Positions 1 through 12,132 are shown, counted from the stretch's first letter. The stretch: DNA of 64,000 nucleotides from Endomychus coccineus (GCA_958510875.1 OY294067.1:255379736-255443735); one strand, 5' to 3'. Notes: a model not told the origin generated them from the sequence alone. Numbers and translations: made by a program.

Positions 1-1026
1 TGATAAAGAACATGGAACATTATGTGTAATAACAATTCATAGCTTACTGCTTCAATTCAACATACAAAACAATTCTCACGATGAGTTATCAATATTTACG
101 TCTTCACGAACATAATCATGCCTACATGCATCACGTCTTTCTAGGTACAATACGTATTATCTATACTATACAAATAAGTGACTTAATTCCTTGAATTGTA
201 CTAATCTGTCCTTACATCGGAACAATAACAACTACTTCTCTGGCTAATAAGTCGACGGATATTAGATTACAAAGAATATTTTCATGAATGGAATCGAGTA
301 GGTATTACCATGAGAGTATTTGTTAGAGCAGTATTTACAGTTCCTGTGTTAGAATCTTAGAGAATTAACTATGTGTTCATATATCACAAGGTATTAAGGC
401 CCATTCGAACTTAGTGACCTTATACTTACAATTCCCACCACTACCCCGTGATTAGGGATGTTCGATACTGTATCGATTTTCGGAAGTATCGATACATTAG
501 TGACCGATACACACTAAAGATACAGTTCTTCTAAACAAATTTGCTTATATTCAATTATTTTTTTGTTCCGTTTATCATTTTCGATTTCCATTTTAGTTCT
601 GAATTTTTTCTTCCATAATTTCGCATAACGTATCATTTGATTCGTTTGGTATTTGTATATTATTCCAAACTATACACTATTATAATATAGTATTTAAGTA
701 TTTATTGACCATTTCTTACGTACCTATATACCACAATGATATGTCAGTCAAGAATATAAAATACATTAAAATCTTGAATGAATATGACAATAAAATACTT
801 ATCTTCATTATTTTGCTAAACACTACTTCGATAGTATTAATATTGTATATGACTATAGAATACTCCAGAAACGAGTCAAAAACATCAAGAGCAAGAGAAA
901 ATTAAAAAATCATCAACGTGTCTTACAAACAGAAAGAAGGCATATTTCTTCGAAACGTTGTTGAGTTTACTGTTAATTTAAATTTTATTGAGGGGATTTG
1001 CAGATGCAGACAGTCTATTGTATATT
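1..1026. other. AT-rich stretch without a recognised gene
   Basis: No coding feature is supported. A short block near 465-530 is rich in TATCGATAC-type palindromes, such as occur near the ends of some insect DNA transposons, but no partner terminus could be assigned with confidence. The 66-codon open frame at 705-905 has the composition of random AT-rich DNA. Confidence 0.4.
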
Positions 1027-2570
1027 TCAGATCCTGCATAAAAAGGCGTTTTTTATAGATATACGAGTAATTGATGATAAGGCCAAATTATCTCTATATC
1101 TAGTTGAATATTCATGATTATCACCTATTTTGGTTATTGTGTCGCGTTTTCTATATATTAGAGATAGTGATTTCAGTATAACTATAAAAGATAGTGGACG
1201 AATTTCGTATTTGTTGAACAAAGGCTTGCATGAGTCGCCAAATTTCAAGCAAAATATTATCCTAATCATCCTCTTCTTCATCTCAAATATTCTAACTGTC
1301 TCAGTGCTCATACCCCACACAACGATATGATGTGATAGTATAGAATATACATGTCGATAACAGTTAGTAAACATTTGATATTCAAGTTATTTTTTAAGTT
1401 CAAAATCATATAATATGTAGATTGTCTTTGACATCAATGAATGTGAGGACCCGACCTTTGATACAGAAAGTAAAATCAATTGATTGCCGTAACGGCTGTT
1501 TAAATTCAATACAAATTGCCTTTGGAGAATTGGGACATAGGGAATTGTTTGTGCACCAATTACCAAAATCCTCCATTACCCTGACCGCTTTGCAATGAAC
1601 CTCCTCCGGAGTATCATCAGTAATGACAACCGTCGAATCGCCTGCATACCTGAATAATGTACCTTCTGTAATACAGATTGGCAGATCATTCACATACAAA
1701 AGAAACAAAAGTGGATCGAGAGCGCTTCCTTGTAGAATGTCAAATACGTCTGAGTAACTATCATCGATTTTTACTACTACTCGTAGTTTTCGGTCATTAA
1801 GGAACGATATTATCAAGCTCTTCAGAGGGTCTCGTATTCCCAAGGCATCAAATTTGCTTTCCAGATGATCCTTATCTAACATGTCAAGCGCCTGAGTAAG
1901 GTTAAAAAGAATGACTATATGACATATTCAATTTTCTCAAGTTCCAAAGATACGTATTGTATAAGTTCAACTATTGCAAATTCTATTGAGAATCCAGGTC
2001 TAAAGCCAAATTGACATGGAGTCAGTATGTCGAAATTATCAAGAAATTGAAGCACCATTCTGTTGGTAACAGCTTTTTCAAAAATTTTGGAAGATGAACT
2101 TAACATAGATATCTGCCTATAATTGGCAATGTTTTCTCTATTGCCATTTTTGAATAGTGGAGTTACCTTAGCCAGCTTTAAGAAAAAGGAAATACTTCTT
2201 TCATGACGAATTTAACAAGCTTGCTAAAATAGGAGATATCTCAACCGCGACTAATTTGATTATTTTCATAGGAATTTCATCCATTCCACATGAATTTTTT
2301 TCACTTTATATGGCTAATTACATCGTATATTTCATTTCCTGAGAAAGGAAAATGATACTAAGGGCTACTTAATCTTTCGACAGTACATTGTTTTCCATAT
2401 ATTGGCTTTATTGATTTAGCTGAGTTAACAAAGTATGTTGCAAATAAATTAGATATGTTTTGAGAAGTTATGAATATATTATACTTACATATAATTTTGT
2501 GAATAGAATTTTGTGTTTTTTTATTCGTCTGTTCATTAATTTGATTTACCATGTTCCACAAGCTTTTCAT
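1027..2570 (-). pseudogene. Decayed LINE (Jockey/CR1-type) reverse transcriptase
   Basis: Four minus-strand frame segments (2570-2358, 2106-1915, 1882-1406 and 1374-1027) follow the order of a non-LTR retrotransposon ORF2. First comes a linker, then a thumb-proximal segment with FGFRPGFS (family form: GFR.G.ST), then the palm segment with LQGSALDPLLFLLYVNDLP (family: QGS.LGPLLFLIYINDLP), then the C-terminal part. The catalytic box reads YAGD at 1637-1648 where active enzymes have YADD, so the first metal-binding Asp is lost. The frames are broken by several shifts and stops. This is an inactive copy; the exact LINE clade is inferred from general motif style only. Confidence 0.75.
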
Positions 2571-2746
2571 TTTATTGTTTGAATTATTGATTCCATTTGA
2601 GGAATAACTTATTTTTTCATCTTTAATATCTCTGTTGATTAGACCTTTATACTACTTAAGTGATTTTTTGATTTGTGCGTTTATACTGGATTTGAAAATG
2701 TGTTTTATAAATTTAGAGTTATCAAGTTTACGTTTTACATCATCGG

Positions 2747-2829
<83 letters not shown>

Positions 2830-2997
2830 GATTTATTAACGGTTCAATTACCATGTACATTAGTATATAAAAGTTTATAAAGGTAACCTAACTTATCACA
2901 AAAAAATTAAAAAAAAAGAAAATCATCTACACTAAACTACAAACTACACAATCACAGAACAAGAACAGATCCCCAATGAGCAGAGCGCGACCCCTCC
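2571..2997. repeat. (TA)39 microsatellite in non-coding sequence
   Basis: A pure TA tract of 78 bp runs from 2751 to 2828 and creates artefactual Ile-Tyr reading frames. The surrounding bases between the two LINE remnants hold no other recognised feature. Confidence 0.9.
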
Positions 2998-4230
2998 TCA
3001 CATCAAAAGCAATAGTCTAACATCCGACTTGAATCTGTATAATGTAGAGCCGAAGAAATTCAAGGATTCACAATCTGCAACGGTCCTAGACATCCTACTT
3101 AAAGACGAGAATGCACTATAGTTGGTTCTACAAAAAGGTGCCATAAGCAATGGGTTCTTTCTCACAGTACAAGCTGGTGTTCGAAAAGAGAACATTTCCA
3201 AGACCGCAGCAGAATCGATTTCAAAATTTAAAACCTTATATACAAAGCAAAGGTCGAAGTAAGTACGTCTGACATTTAAATGCTGAAGACCAAAATATTT
3301 AAGTATATTTACATAGGAGGTATTCTTATAATCAATATGTGATTTGACACATAAGTATCTCACAAATTTTCTTTGGACATTTTCAATCCGTTCAATATGA
3401 ACAATATATCCTGGAGACCAAATAACTGAGCAGTACTCGAGTATCGAGCGTACTAAACTATTATATAAAATTATCAATGCCCTAATATTTAAAAATTCTT
3501 GGGACTGCCTAATAATGAAACCAACCATCCTGTTTGCTCTGCCTATAATTGCGTCAATATGTAGGTTATAATTCAGTTTTGAATCGAGGACAACACCGAG
3601 ATCTTTATAATTGTCAACTTGTTCTAGAGCATGGCCACGAACAATATACTCATGACAACTTACAATTTTCTTTCTAGAAAACCTCAACATTTTACATTTC
3701 GCATAGTTCAATTCTAGATAGTTCCTGTCACACCAGTCGATAAAGGTGTCTATATCGCTCTGAAGAAGTGAAAAGTCAGATTCATGCTCTATTCTAATGA
3801 ACAGTTTTAGGTCGTCGGCAAACAGTAGAAGCTGTGAATACTTTATCACTCCCTTGACATCATTCATATACAATAAGAAGAGAACAGGTCCCAAGTGAGA
3901 CCCCTGATGCACGCCGGATGTCACAGAAATCTCTCTCGAGCCCGCGTCACAAACCCTCACCACCTGACTCCGATCGGTCAAATAAGATCGTAGCCACAAT
4001 ATTAAATTATCACCTATACCAATCATGTTTAATTTACGTAACAGATGTTCAATGTCGAGGCGATCAAATGCTTTAACTATATCTGTGAAAATACAGTCGA
4101 CCTCATTGCCAGCTTCAAGACAATTCGTTACAAAATTTGTGAATATGAACAAATTGGTAGTCGTAGATCTGCCCTTGAAGAAGCCGTGCTGTTGAATGAC
4201 CTTCAACTTCACATCGTAGCGTTACATCAA
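2998..4230 (-). CDS. 5'-truncated LINE reverse transcriptase, long open frame
   Basis: A 404-codon open frame runs from about 4212 down to 2998. It starts inside the reverse transcriptase domain at QHGFFKGRSTTTNLF (family motif: QHGF..GRST), continues with DIVKAFDRLD (the F.D..KAFD box with the first catalytic Asp), GVHQGSHLGPVLFLLYMND (QGS.LGP box) and FADDLKLF (catalytic DD at 3811-3819), then LNYAKCKMLRFSR, DNYKDLGVVLDSKLN and the usual C-terminal region. The order and spacing fit Jockey/CR1-group LINEs. The N-terminal endonuclease and the first RT motifs are absent, as is typical of 5' truncation at insertion. The absence of stops suggests a relatively young copy compared with the relic at 1.0-2.6 kb. 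It cannot be autonomous because no endonuclease is present. Confidence 0.88.
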
Positions 4231-4444
4231 CGTTTTTTTCGATTCAGATTACTCAACATTACTTCTTCGCTTGCACTCTTTATTCTCATTCTTTCGAAAC
4301 TGACAATTCCTGTATAAGAAGGTAGTGCTAACTATTTAGTTAAGAAGTGTCAAAATCCGAAATTATAAGTAAAATAAGCAAAGAATATAAGCATGTTTTA
4401 ATAAACACTGTGGATACACTTTAACAGTAGACACTATGATACTA
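4231..4444. other. No recognised feature
   Basis: Sequence between the LINE truncation point and the PLE-like ribozyme remnants; nothing supportable was seen on either strand. Confidence 0.4.
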
Positions 4445-4460
4445 TAAATAAAAATAATGA

Positions 4461-4560
4461 TAAAGTACTGAGGACCTTTCGGCTACCAAGTAGAAGAAAA
4501 AAAGTGAAAGAAGTAGAATAAAATAATCTGATGATTACCTACTAGCCGAAAGGAAGTCCT
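4461..4560. ncRNA. Two opposed remnants of hammerhead-like motif (PLE family B)
   Basis: On the minus strand, 4463-4496 reads CTACTTGGTAGCCGAAAGG then TCCTCAGTACTTTA. This is stem II (family B: GGCTAC/GTAGCC), GAAA, a minimal stem III and the cleavage triplet CTC, but the CTGATGA box is missing. On the plus strand, 4528-4560 reads CTGATGA, a degraded stem II, then GCCGAAAGGAAGTCCTTT. Both resemble the motif following the PLE remnants at 25964 and 53108. The opposed arrangement about 30 bp apart is unusual. Both are probably inactive. Confidence 0.45.
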
Positions 4561-4570
4561 TTAACCGTGT

Positions 4571-5343
4571 TTTTAGTGGATGAGGATGATGTTTTCTTAT
4601 TTATAGTGATAAGCATATTATAAGCATATTATTTCTGTCCGTAAGTCCTTCCTTTTCCTGATTATTGTGATTTTTATCTAGTGATATGCTGGATCGAAGA
4701 ACAGATCGATACCTACTGGCAATATCGATACTGTTCACTTCAATATTTGTGGGATCCATACTTTTGTAACAATCCGTACTGATACAAAATATGAATATTT
4801 TTCACATCCCCATTCGAGATCCAATCTCGAGCACAAATTTACAATAGTAAATCTTTTTTTGGATAAATTTCTTAATTATTTTGTTTCGAATCTCTCCTTA
4901 TGCCCATGTAAAGAAAAAATGAAACGTGTGGCACTCGGGGACTGCCGCGGTAAAGCTATTGCACTACGCCACTGGAAAAAGTTGGGCAGAAAATCATCCA
5001 CTACCCCTTCAAAATCTTCACGAATTATGAGTAAAAAAAAGTTTTGATCGCATAGAACATAGCTTGCTAAGAGTAGAAAATGTTCGCAAAAGATGTTTTC
5101 TGTACGATAAACAGTTCCGGAGATATTTGCAAAAAACTAAATTTTTGTTTCAGTTTCGACACCTTGTATCACAAAAACTAAGCGTCTGCATATATGTTAA
5201 TAGGAACTTTTTTCCTCAAAATCAAATTTTACATCGACTGTTGAACATATAGTGTAGTACCAAAAGACGTCACGTAGGGGAAACGTAAAAGGCGTCACGT
5301 AAGAGTATCATCTTGATCTCTATGAAGAGTATTCTGTGACAAG
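4571..5343. other. No recognised gene
   Basis: AT-rich. Two short plus-strand open frames (4859-5047 and 5064-5252) show no family motif. The segment around 5100-5180 looks like repetitive DNA, but its family was not identified. Confidence 0.35.
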
Positions 5344-5381
5344 CATAGATAACTCTACTACCGGTAGTAGAGTTATCTATG
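5344..5381. repeat. 38-bp perfect palindrome
   Basis: CATAGATAACTCTACTACC is followed directly by its exact reverse complement, with the centre between 5362 and 5363 and no loop. No gene adjoins it. It could be a minimal foldback element or the fused ends of a lost element. Confidence 0.9.
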
Positions 5382-5419
5382 GTGACAGTTACTTGCAAAC
5401 ACAATTTTATACAAAAGTA

Positions 5420-6060
5420 TTAACGTTCAGATCTCGATAACGCTTCCGGCTCCGGGATTTTCACGTGGCCTGTCGAAATTAGAAGGTTCGAATTGTATAA
5501 AAACACAATTGCATGAACGACAGACGTCTTATGTAATTAGCTACGAACGCAAACATTTTGACATATGCCTCCAGGAGCTCGCTGCACGTAAGTTAGAGCT
5601 TATACATTTTACCTCTATTTTGTTAATTTGGGGCCGTTTCGAACCCCGTGCGGCCGGCGCCAGTTGTAATAAAGTATTTTGGGCTATGGGCCTAAGTAGC
5701 TAGAAAATTCCCTTTCGTACGTGGCACGTCAGTTGCTAGTAGGTGACAGCTCAAAACTGTTTTAATTAAATTTTCCTATTTAATCGACATTTTGGGGCTC
5801 GAGACTATTCTATTTAGTTGGCCCCGTTCATAAACTAACGACATGGAGCGAAAACCGCATGCAAGAAGTCCTCGTTAAGACGTTTTATGTACCGTAAATT
5901 TGCAATTTTCTAACTCGCCAGCTACGCGCTTCTCACGTGAACGTCATTCGATTTATCGAAAATTAACCTATTCGAAACAGTTTTCGACCCAGTTTGGGGC
6001 TATCACGACCTTTTAAAAGGTTCAAAGTTAACATTTCGAAACATTTCGACAATTTTAAGC
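5420..6060 (+). repeat. Dispersed repeat K, copy 1
   Basis: About 640 bp similar to the reverse complement of 38625-39240. Shared landmarks in order include CACGTGGCCT, GAAATTAGAAGGTTCGAAT, ATGTAATTAGCTACGAACG, GACATATGCCTC, TGTTTTAATTAAATTTT and GGCTATCAC. It is GC-richer than its surroundings. No conserved protein frame was recognised, and no inverted ends could be found around this copy, unlike copy 2. Confidence 0.75.
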
Positions 6061-6107
6061 TCGGCCGAGCTACATGGTAGGCGGAATGGTGGGTGTCAGG
6101 ATATTCC

Positions 6108-6179
6108 GTTAAGCTATTTCCGTTACGGTATTTGTTTTTTGTTTTAAGCTATTTCCGTTACGGTATTTGTGTTTTGTTT
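6108..6179 (+). repeat. Direct duplication of ~35 bp
   Basis: TTAAGCTATTTCCGTTACGG plus a T-rich tail occurs twice in tandem. Confidence 0.85.
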
Positions 6180-6504
6180 TTTTTTTATTCGGTCGCCGCG
6201 CTCAAAGCCCGCGATAAAAGCTATATGCAATAGCTTCAAAATTTCGGGTAGGAGATGAATTTATTATCGGTAATTACTGATTTGAGAGCATATGAGTTTA
6301 TATGATAGCTTTCTTGAAGACATTATTTTTCGTAATGCATTTCCGTTGATTTAATTTACAAATAACTTAATAATCTCCTTGAGAGGACAGATACAGCTTA
6401 GTCCGTTCGTGCACCACTCTATGCAGAAATGCCAAGAAACTCTTTACCTGAATATCAGCTTATGATTTTCGTCGTACATGTTCTGAAATGTACCTATAAA
6501 CCTA

Positions 6505-7075
6505 TAACTAACCTACTAACCCAAAATTGTCGCTTGTAGAGAATATGTATTATCTTATGTGCTCAGTTTTTGTTGTTGCATCCAAAAATAAATTTACAAA
6601 TGATCAACTAACCTATAATATCAGCTTGGAGATAATATATGTTATGGTTTCAGTTAATGTTATGCATCTAAAAATAATCTTACAAATAACCTACTTACCT
6701 AGAATTGCGACTTGGAGATAATATGATTATGTTCGCTTATATGCTCAGTTAATGTTATTGCATCCAAAAACAAACTAACGAATAACAACTAATATAGAAT
6801 TGCCGCACGAAGATAATATTATGTTATGTGTTTAGTTGATATTATTGCCTCTAAAAATAAAATTATAAATAACCTAAATCTGGAATTGCCGTTTGAAGAT
6901 AATAAAAGTATGTTATCTTGTGGATCCATTTAATGTTATTGCATCCAACTAACCTAGAATTGTCACTTGGAAACAGTATTATGATCATCTATGGGTTCAG
7001 TTAATGTTATGCATCTAAAAATAAACTTACTATAACCTACTAACCTAGACTTGCGGCTTGGAGGAAATATGTGTT
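6505..7075 (+). repeat. Degenerate ~100-bp tandem array
   Basis: About six diverged units, each containing the order AACCTACTAACCTAGAATTG, TTGGAGATAATAT, GTTCAGTTAATGTTATTGCA and ATAAACTTACAAATAACC. Single outlying units are visible at about 10145-10195 and 62085-62175, so the unit is dispersed as well as tandem. No coding potential. Confidence 0.8.
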
Positions 7076-7224
7076 CTCTTGTTTGCATTGCATCGCTTGG
7101 GATTTTCCAAATTATGGTCAAATCCATTATTTCTTTGCTTATTTGAGCCTCGGAAGAAGGTGCATATTTGAAATTTAAGTGACCGGACGGAAATGTATAA
7201 CCTGATTTAGGGTACAAACAAGGT

Positions 7225-8383
7225 ATTTTGGCATTTCGAGTGCACCTAGGAGGTTTTTTGGGTCGCTGAACACGAATCCGTAGCCAAATTTACTTGTAAT
7301 TCGTCGTAGGGGTGGTCAAATCGACAACATTGGCCAATTTCGCACGCCTAATATGTTATTTTGCAATTTACGTGTTTTAGGCATTTCGAATGCACCAAGG
7401 GGTTTTTTGGGTCGCTGATCACGGATCCGTAGCCACATTTACTTGCAATTCGTTGTAGGGGTGGCAAAATTGACAAAATTGGCGAATTTCGTACCCCTTA
7501 TATGTTATTTTGCAATTTACCTGTTTTAGGCATTTCGAATGCACCAACGGGTTTTTTTGGGTCGCTGATCACGAATCCGTAGCAGGATTTACTTGCAATC
7601 CATCGTAGGGGTGGTAAAATCGACAAAATTGGCCCATTCCTCCCCCCTATATGTTATTTTGCAATTTACGTATTTTTGGTATTTCGAATGCACCAAGGAG
7701 GTTTTTTGGGTCACTGATCACGAATCCGTAGCCACATTTACTTGCAATTTATCATAGGGGTGATAAAATCGACGAAATTGGCCAACTTTGCACCCCTATG
7801 TTATTTTGCAATTTACGTGTTTTTCGCATTTCGAATGCACCAATGGGATTTTTTAGGTCGATGAATACGATTCCGAAGCCAGATTTACTTCGAAGTAATT
7901 TTAAAATGCAAAAATAATGAAAATTTAGAAGCGTGTCAAATTAGCCATTTTTGTAAATTTCTCACCCCAACGATGATATTCGAGTAAATCTGGCTTCGGA
8001 ATCGTATTCAGCGACCCAAAAAATCTCCTTGGTGCATTCGAAATGCCTAAGACAAGTAAATTGCAAAATAGCATATAGGGGTGCAAAATTGGCCAATGTC
8101 GTCGATTTTATAACCCCTACGATGGATTGCAAGTAAATCTGGCTACGGTTTCATGTTCAGCGACCCAAAAAACCTCCTAGGTGCACTTGAAATGCCAAAA
8201 TATCTTTTTTTGTAGAAAATACGATTCCTGACTTCGGGCCATTTTCGCCCCTAATGGGTGGGGTTGGGGTTCCCAAGAGGTTTTAGGGTGTATGAATGAT
8301 CCTGAGAACCTCCTGAAGCTAATGCAAAAAACAATTTTTGATTCGAACTTACATGCTTTTTTTCCGGTTCATAGCCTGGACTA
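7225..8383. mobile_element. Foldback element E1 with iterons
   Basis: Four to five direct ~148-bp units (7230-7880) each contain GGGTCGCTGATCACGAATCC, TTTACTTGCAATTCGT, GGGGTGG and TATGTTATTTTGCAATTTAC. They are followed by one to two units in opposite orientation (7975-8210), giving an inverted-repeat structure. The right end holds CTGGACTA (8376-8383), the reverse complement of the TAGTCCAG terminal motif seen in E3, E4 and E5. No transposase is present. The left boundary is uncertain. Confidence 0.7.
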
Positions 8384-8390
8384 CTAGATG

Positions 8391-9235
8391 AACGATAAGA
8401 AATGACTTTTTATCAAAAAAACATTAAGAGATACTCGAATTCTCTATAAAGCATTCCAACGAAAGTTGCCAAACATTTTGGGGAAACGTTGCGATAACGG
8501 AAAGGATATTGTTTACAGGAGTTGATAAAAAATATCGATAACAAAATATGTGATAACTATCGATTCACTTCCAATTTTAGTGACTACTGTTATGGTGGTA
8601 GAATTATGAGTGATGGTGATTCAGAAATGTTATTAAGTAAATGTTTGTTGCTTGTAATTGGCAAACAATCCACATTTTCTCCGTGATTCAAGTATTATTC
8701 CAAGTAGAATTCTTATTATTCTGGGTTGTACACGAGTTTAATATGCAGAATATTGAGAATGTCTAATGTATAATTTCCTACTCAATGATATAAACGGTAA
8801 TGAACGGTAATAAATAAACAAGAAGATGCATTTGTAAGCGCCCGTCCGTTAATGTATTTTCATCCATAATGAGATGTACCAACCTTGATATTCCTCATGT
8901 AGCAGCTGCTATTACTGCAGGTGAATAAAATTTCGTTGAAGAATAATCAGCTTCTATTATGAGAAAATAAATTACTCACCATCGTCCAGATTGTTTAAAA
9001 TCACTCAGTTACCTCAGGTTTCAATGAATGTTGAATGAAGATCATTTTGAAAAAGTTCAAATTTCTCAAACCTCCACCAGGAATTTTGTTTAGAATGTTG
9101 AAAAAATGACCCCTGAATTTTTTCAGATTTTTTTGATACCCGTGCCTGTAAGATGCTTAAGTTTAACATTGAGTTGAAATGGCGTTTTTGCGTAACTTTT
9201 GATGCTTCAAATGGATTGTTCTGAAATTTCGTATT
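8391..9235. other. No recognised gene
   Basis: Non-coding AT-rich DNA; nothing supportable seen. Confidence 0.35.
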
Positions 9236-9239
9236 CTTA

Positions 9240-9545
9240 CATTTTGGGGTCGCTGAATTCAAATTTGATATCAAAAATCAAGTTTTGACAGTCACACTTA
9301 TCAAGAAACTGTCATTAGTTTTAACTAGTAAACATATTTATTTAAAAATCCATCCGTGATGTGATGTTATAGGTTTTAGAGGTCGCTGATTTCAAATTTG
9401 ATGTCGAAAATCAATTTTTGGCAGTTCAGACTGTCAAAAAACTCAAGGATTCAAATTTACATACAATTTAATGAAAACATTTTTCAATGATGTGATTAAA
9501 TATGACTTAGGGGCAGCTAAATTCAATTTTAATATCAAAAATTGA
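9240..9545 (+). repeat. Three degenerate units carrying the GTCGCTGA motif
   Basis: Units begin at about 9243 (GGGGTCGCTGAATTCAAATT), 9381 (GGTCGCTGATTTCAAATTTG) and 9513 (GGGGCAGCTAAATTC). Each is followed by TTTGATATCAAAAATCAA-like sequence and a stretch resembling TTTTGACAGT. They are probably relatives of the iterons in E1. Confidence 0.6.
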
Positions 9546-9799
9546 TTTTTGAAATTTACATATATATACGTATGTATATATATACATATATATAGATTGA
9601 TCGACTGACTCACTCACTACCTCACGAAATCGCCAAAACTATAAAGCGAACTGACTTGAACCTATTTTGACGTTTCTGACTGTTAATATAATCACGTACA
9701 ATTTACATGACAGACAGCTGATACATTGACAGTGACAAAATGTTCTAGAAGATATTAAGCAAGATTGGTACTTTTTTTTTGCGGAGAGGACAGGAAATT

Positions 9800-10125
9800 T
9801 CACATTGACGCCTCGGAGGTCCGTGCCCCCGGATGTGCCAGATTCTTACCCACTAAAACCCCTTCCCCGTAAGTTTGGTTCTCCTTCTTTCAGAGTGAAA
9901 CCTACTGCACTGCAGTCATTACTATCCTATTGTTCCCTCACATATCTCCTCATTAACCCGGTGTATTCGATGAATGTCAGTTGCTTGATGTAGGAGATAC
10001 TTCTGATTTCCTCGGGTGTAGGTATATCGTCCCCAAGGTATGTCCGATGACCAACCGCGTATGCCGTACACTGACACATCACATGCATGAGTGTCTTCCC
10101 GAGTGCACATGCACATTAATAATAT
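9800..10125 (-). pseudogene. LINE C-terminal fragment (probable)
   Basis: Read on the minus strand, one frame gives GKTLMHVMCQCTAYAVGHRT followed by a segment ending in FIEYTGLMRRYVREQ. This resembles the His/Cys-rich C-terminus of R1/I/Jockey-group LINEs (pattern: E...HVLC.C..L...R). Flanks are non-coding. The similarity is short, so the call is tentative. Confidence 0.4.
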
Positions 10126-10817
10126 ATGGAGAAGGAACATCAATCAATTACAATAAACTTTCAAATAACCTGCTGACCTAGTATTACCAAAAAGATATAA
10201 AAATACAAAAAATTAACTATTACGGGTATAAGCTAGTCTATTATAACTGATTACCTTGATTAATAGGTTCCTACATAATTTTGCGTACACATTCACTTGA
10301 ATATATAACAATATTTCTATCAAGATGTTTACTCATGCTCTTGGATATCGGCAACAACTGTAATAAACGTGTTATTAAATCAGTAGTACGGATATTTAAG
10401 CATTCGAGTTTCAGAAAAATCATGAACGGATCATCTACGATCGTCGATTACTATTAAATGTTCTAGATATTGGCATTGTGTCGTCAAGGCCGATATGATT
10501 ATTTGCAAGTTAAATATAACGTGTTTCTGTATAGTTGCACTGAAAAGTATAACTGCGAAGACGCAGGCTTTTTTCAATTCCACTCTTTCCAATAGAGTAG
10601 TTCCACTAGGTGATCGACTATCGTGTTCAAATCAAAACTAATAATTGAAGGTGATAGTTAATGACAGCCACCGATTATAACAATCAACCTCTGTTACGGC
10701 AACGCTAGTTACGCAGTCTACCGATTTCAAATAAATAATTCAGATGTGAAGAGTTGCTCTCCTATAACAACGAGTCTATTTAATATTTCCTGACGTGCTT
10801 ATATGGTATTCGTAAAA
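10126..10817. other. No recognised gene
   Basis: Includes one diverged outlier of the 6.5-kb tandem unit near 10145-10195; otherwise unassigned. Confidence 0.35.
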
Positions 10818-10903
10818 ATGCAGTCAGTGATCTGTGCGTTTTATTTCGTTATTCTGAGATTTCTGTGGTTCTGTCATGAAAGTTTTCTTCAACATCCCCC
10901 AGA
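10818..10903 (+). CDS. Candidate signal-peptide first exon
   Basis: ATG in good context (AAAATG) opens 28 codons plus two bases. They encode a hydrophobic start (MQSVICAFYFVILRFLWFC) and end exactly at a strong donor, GA|GTAAGT, in phase 2. No downstream exon can be assigned with confidence. The candidate terminal exon at 32893 enters in the matching phase, but 22 kb of unassigned sequence lies between. Chance cannot be excluded. Confidence 0.25.
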
Positions 10904-11397
10904 GTAAGTAATATATTTATATAAGGATTGGAATAATAGTTATAAGATTGAATTACTCATCGCCGTAGGGAATATTATCCCTAATTAGTGCATTTTCTTA
11001 TAATTTTAAGACAAATCTATTCTATGATATAAAGCTGAACCGTGAAAGGGGATGTAGCTAAATAAAAATATACTTAAAATGGGCAAAACTTTGAAAAAAT
11101 GTCCTAAGCGTAATATACTGGAGAGTCCCCTGAATTTGAGGAGTGAGATTTTTTTCAGGGAATAAAAGGGAAGAAAAAATAAATTGGTTTTTTGCATATT
11201 ATCTCGAGTTGTCAATTTTTCGATAAAATAGCCTTGAGGAAAATTATTGCTTATATAATTCGTATAATCCGTCCTCCCACACATATAGAATGAATTATTT
11301 ATGTCAGATTTAGTGCACACCACCAGAGCCGTGGAGAGAAAATGCTACATCGGGGGAAAATACAACGTCCAACTTTTTTTTTTAAACGAACTTAAAC
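10904..11397. other. No recognised gene
   Basis: A 105-codon minus-strand open frame (11006-11323) has no recognised motif and is probably random. Confidence 0.35.
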
Positions 11398-12132
11398 ACA
11401 AATAATTAAACTTAGTCTTTAAGCAATTTATGCATTTGATTAAAAATCATGATATAAAATATCCACATTATCCGATCTTCCACCAAAAGAAAAAAGATGT
11501 AATGTGTAAGTAGTTTCCGTAAATATGTTTAAAATGAATTATTTCTCTCCGCATCGTACTTCTCTACAATACGTGCAGCAGAAATTTGAAAATGTATCTA
11601 TAGGATCCCAGAAGCACAAGTTCCTCTAAAGAAATCCGGGCCCAGTAGAAAAAAACCTTTCTTCCTCGTCTTCTCAACACACCAATTTTGAATATCATAC
11701 AGGGTTTATTAGTTTTTTCTAGAAAACTGTAGAATTTGTTTGAACTCGTAATTTTAACATGGAATATTCAATAAAGATTGTGTATTAAAGTAATTCCTTA
11801 AAAAGATAAAAAATTCTCAACAAATGTCTATATCGCTAACTATGAAATATATCATATTACATTTTTGTAAAGAATGTATCTTGTAGAATTCCATATTTCT
11901 TCGATACAAGTCAAACAGTCTACCATCCAAATTAAATACATCATAACAGCATTTAATTTGAGTCCACCTCCAGGTTCACAAATGGCTTGATAATGAGTTA
12001 AACAATTCTTTAGAACCCATTCAAAACACAAATAATTAAACTTAGTCTTTAAGCAATTTATGCATTTGATTAAATTTCATGATATAAAATATCCACATTA
12101 TCCGATCTTCCACCAAAAGAAAAAAGATGTAT
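11398..12132 (+). repeat. Pair of ~105-bp direct repeats
   Basis: About 11398-11503 recurs at 12029-12132 with few differences. Shared landmarks are ACAAATAATTAAACTTAGTC, AAGCAATTTATGCATTTGAT and CCGATCTTCCACCAAAAG. The 530 bp between holds no gene. Sequence at 12210-12245, read on the minus strand, begins CAGTGGTGGCTCTACAAG, which looks like a hAT terminus, so the pair may lie inside a non-autonomous hAT relic. Its left end could not be verified. Confidence 0.7.

Noticed and set aside
2635..2880. Plus-strand frames rich in alternating Ile-Tyr
   Set aside because: Produced by the (TA)39 microsatellite.
451..4815. AGGGATGT-type ends with TATCGATAC-rich flanks at 447-530 and 4690-4815 as the termini of one large element
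   Set aside because: Similarity of the two ends is weak and no target duplication could be shown.
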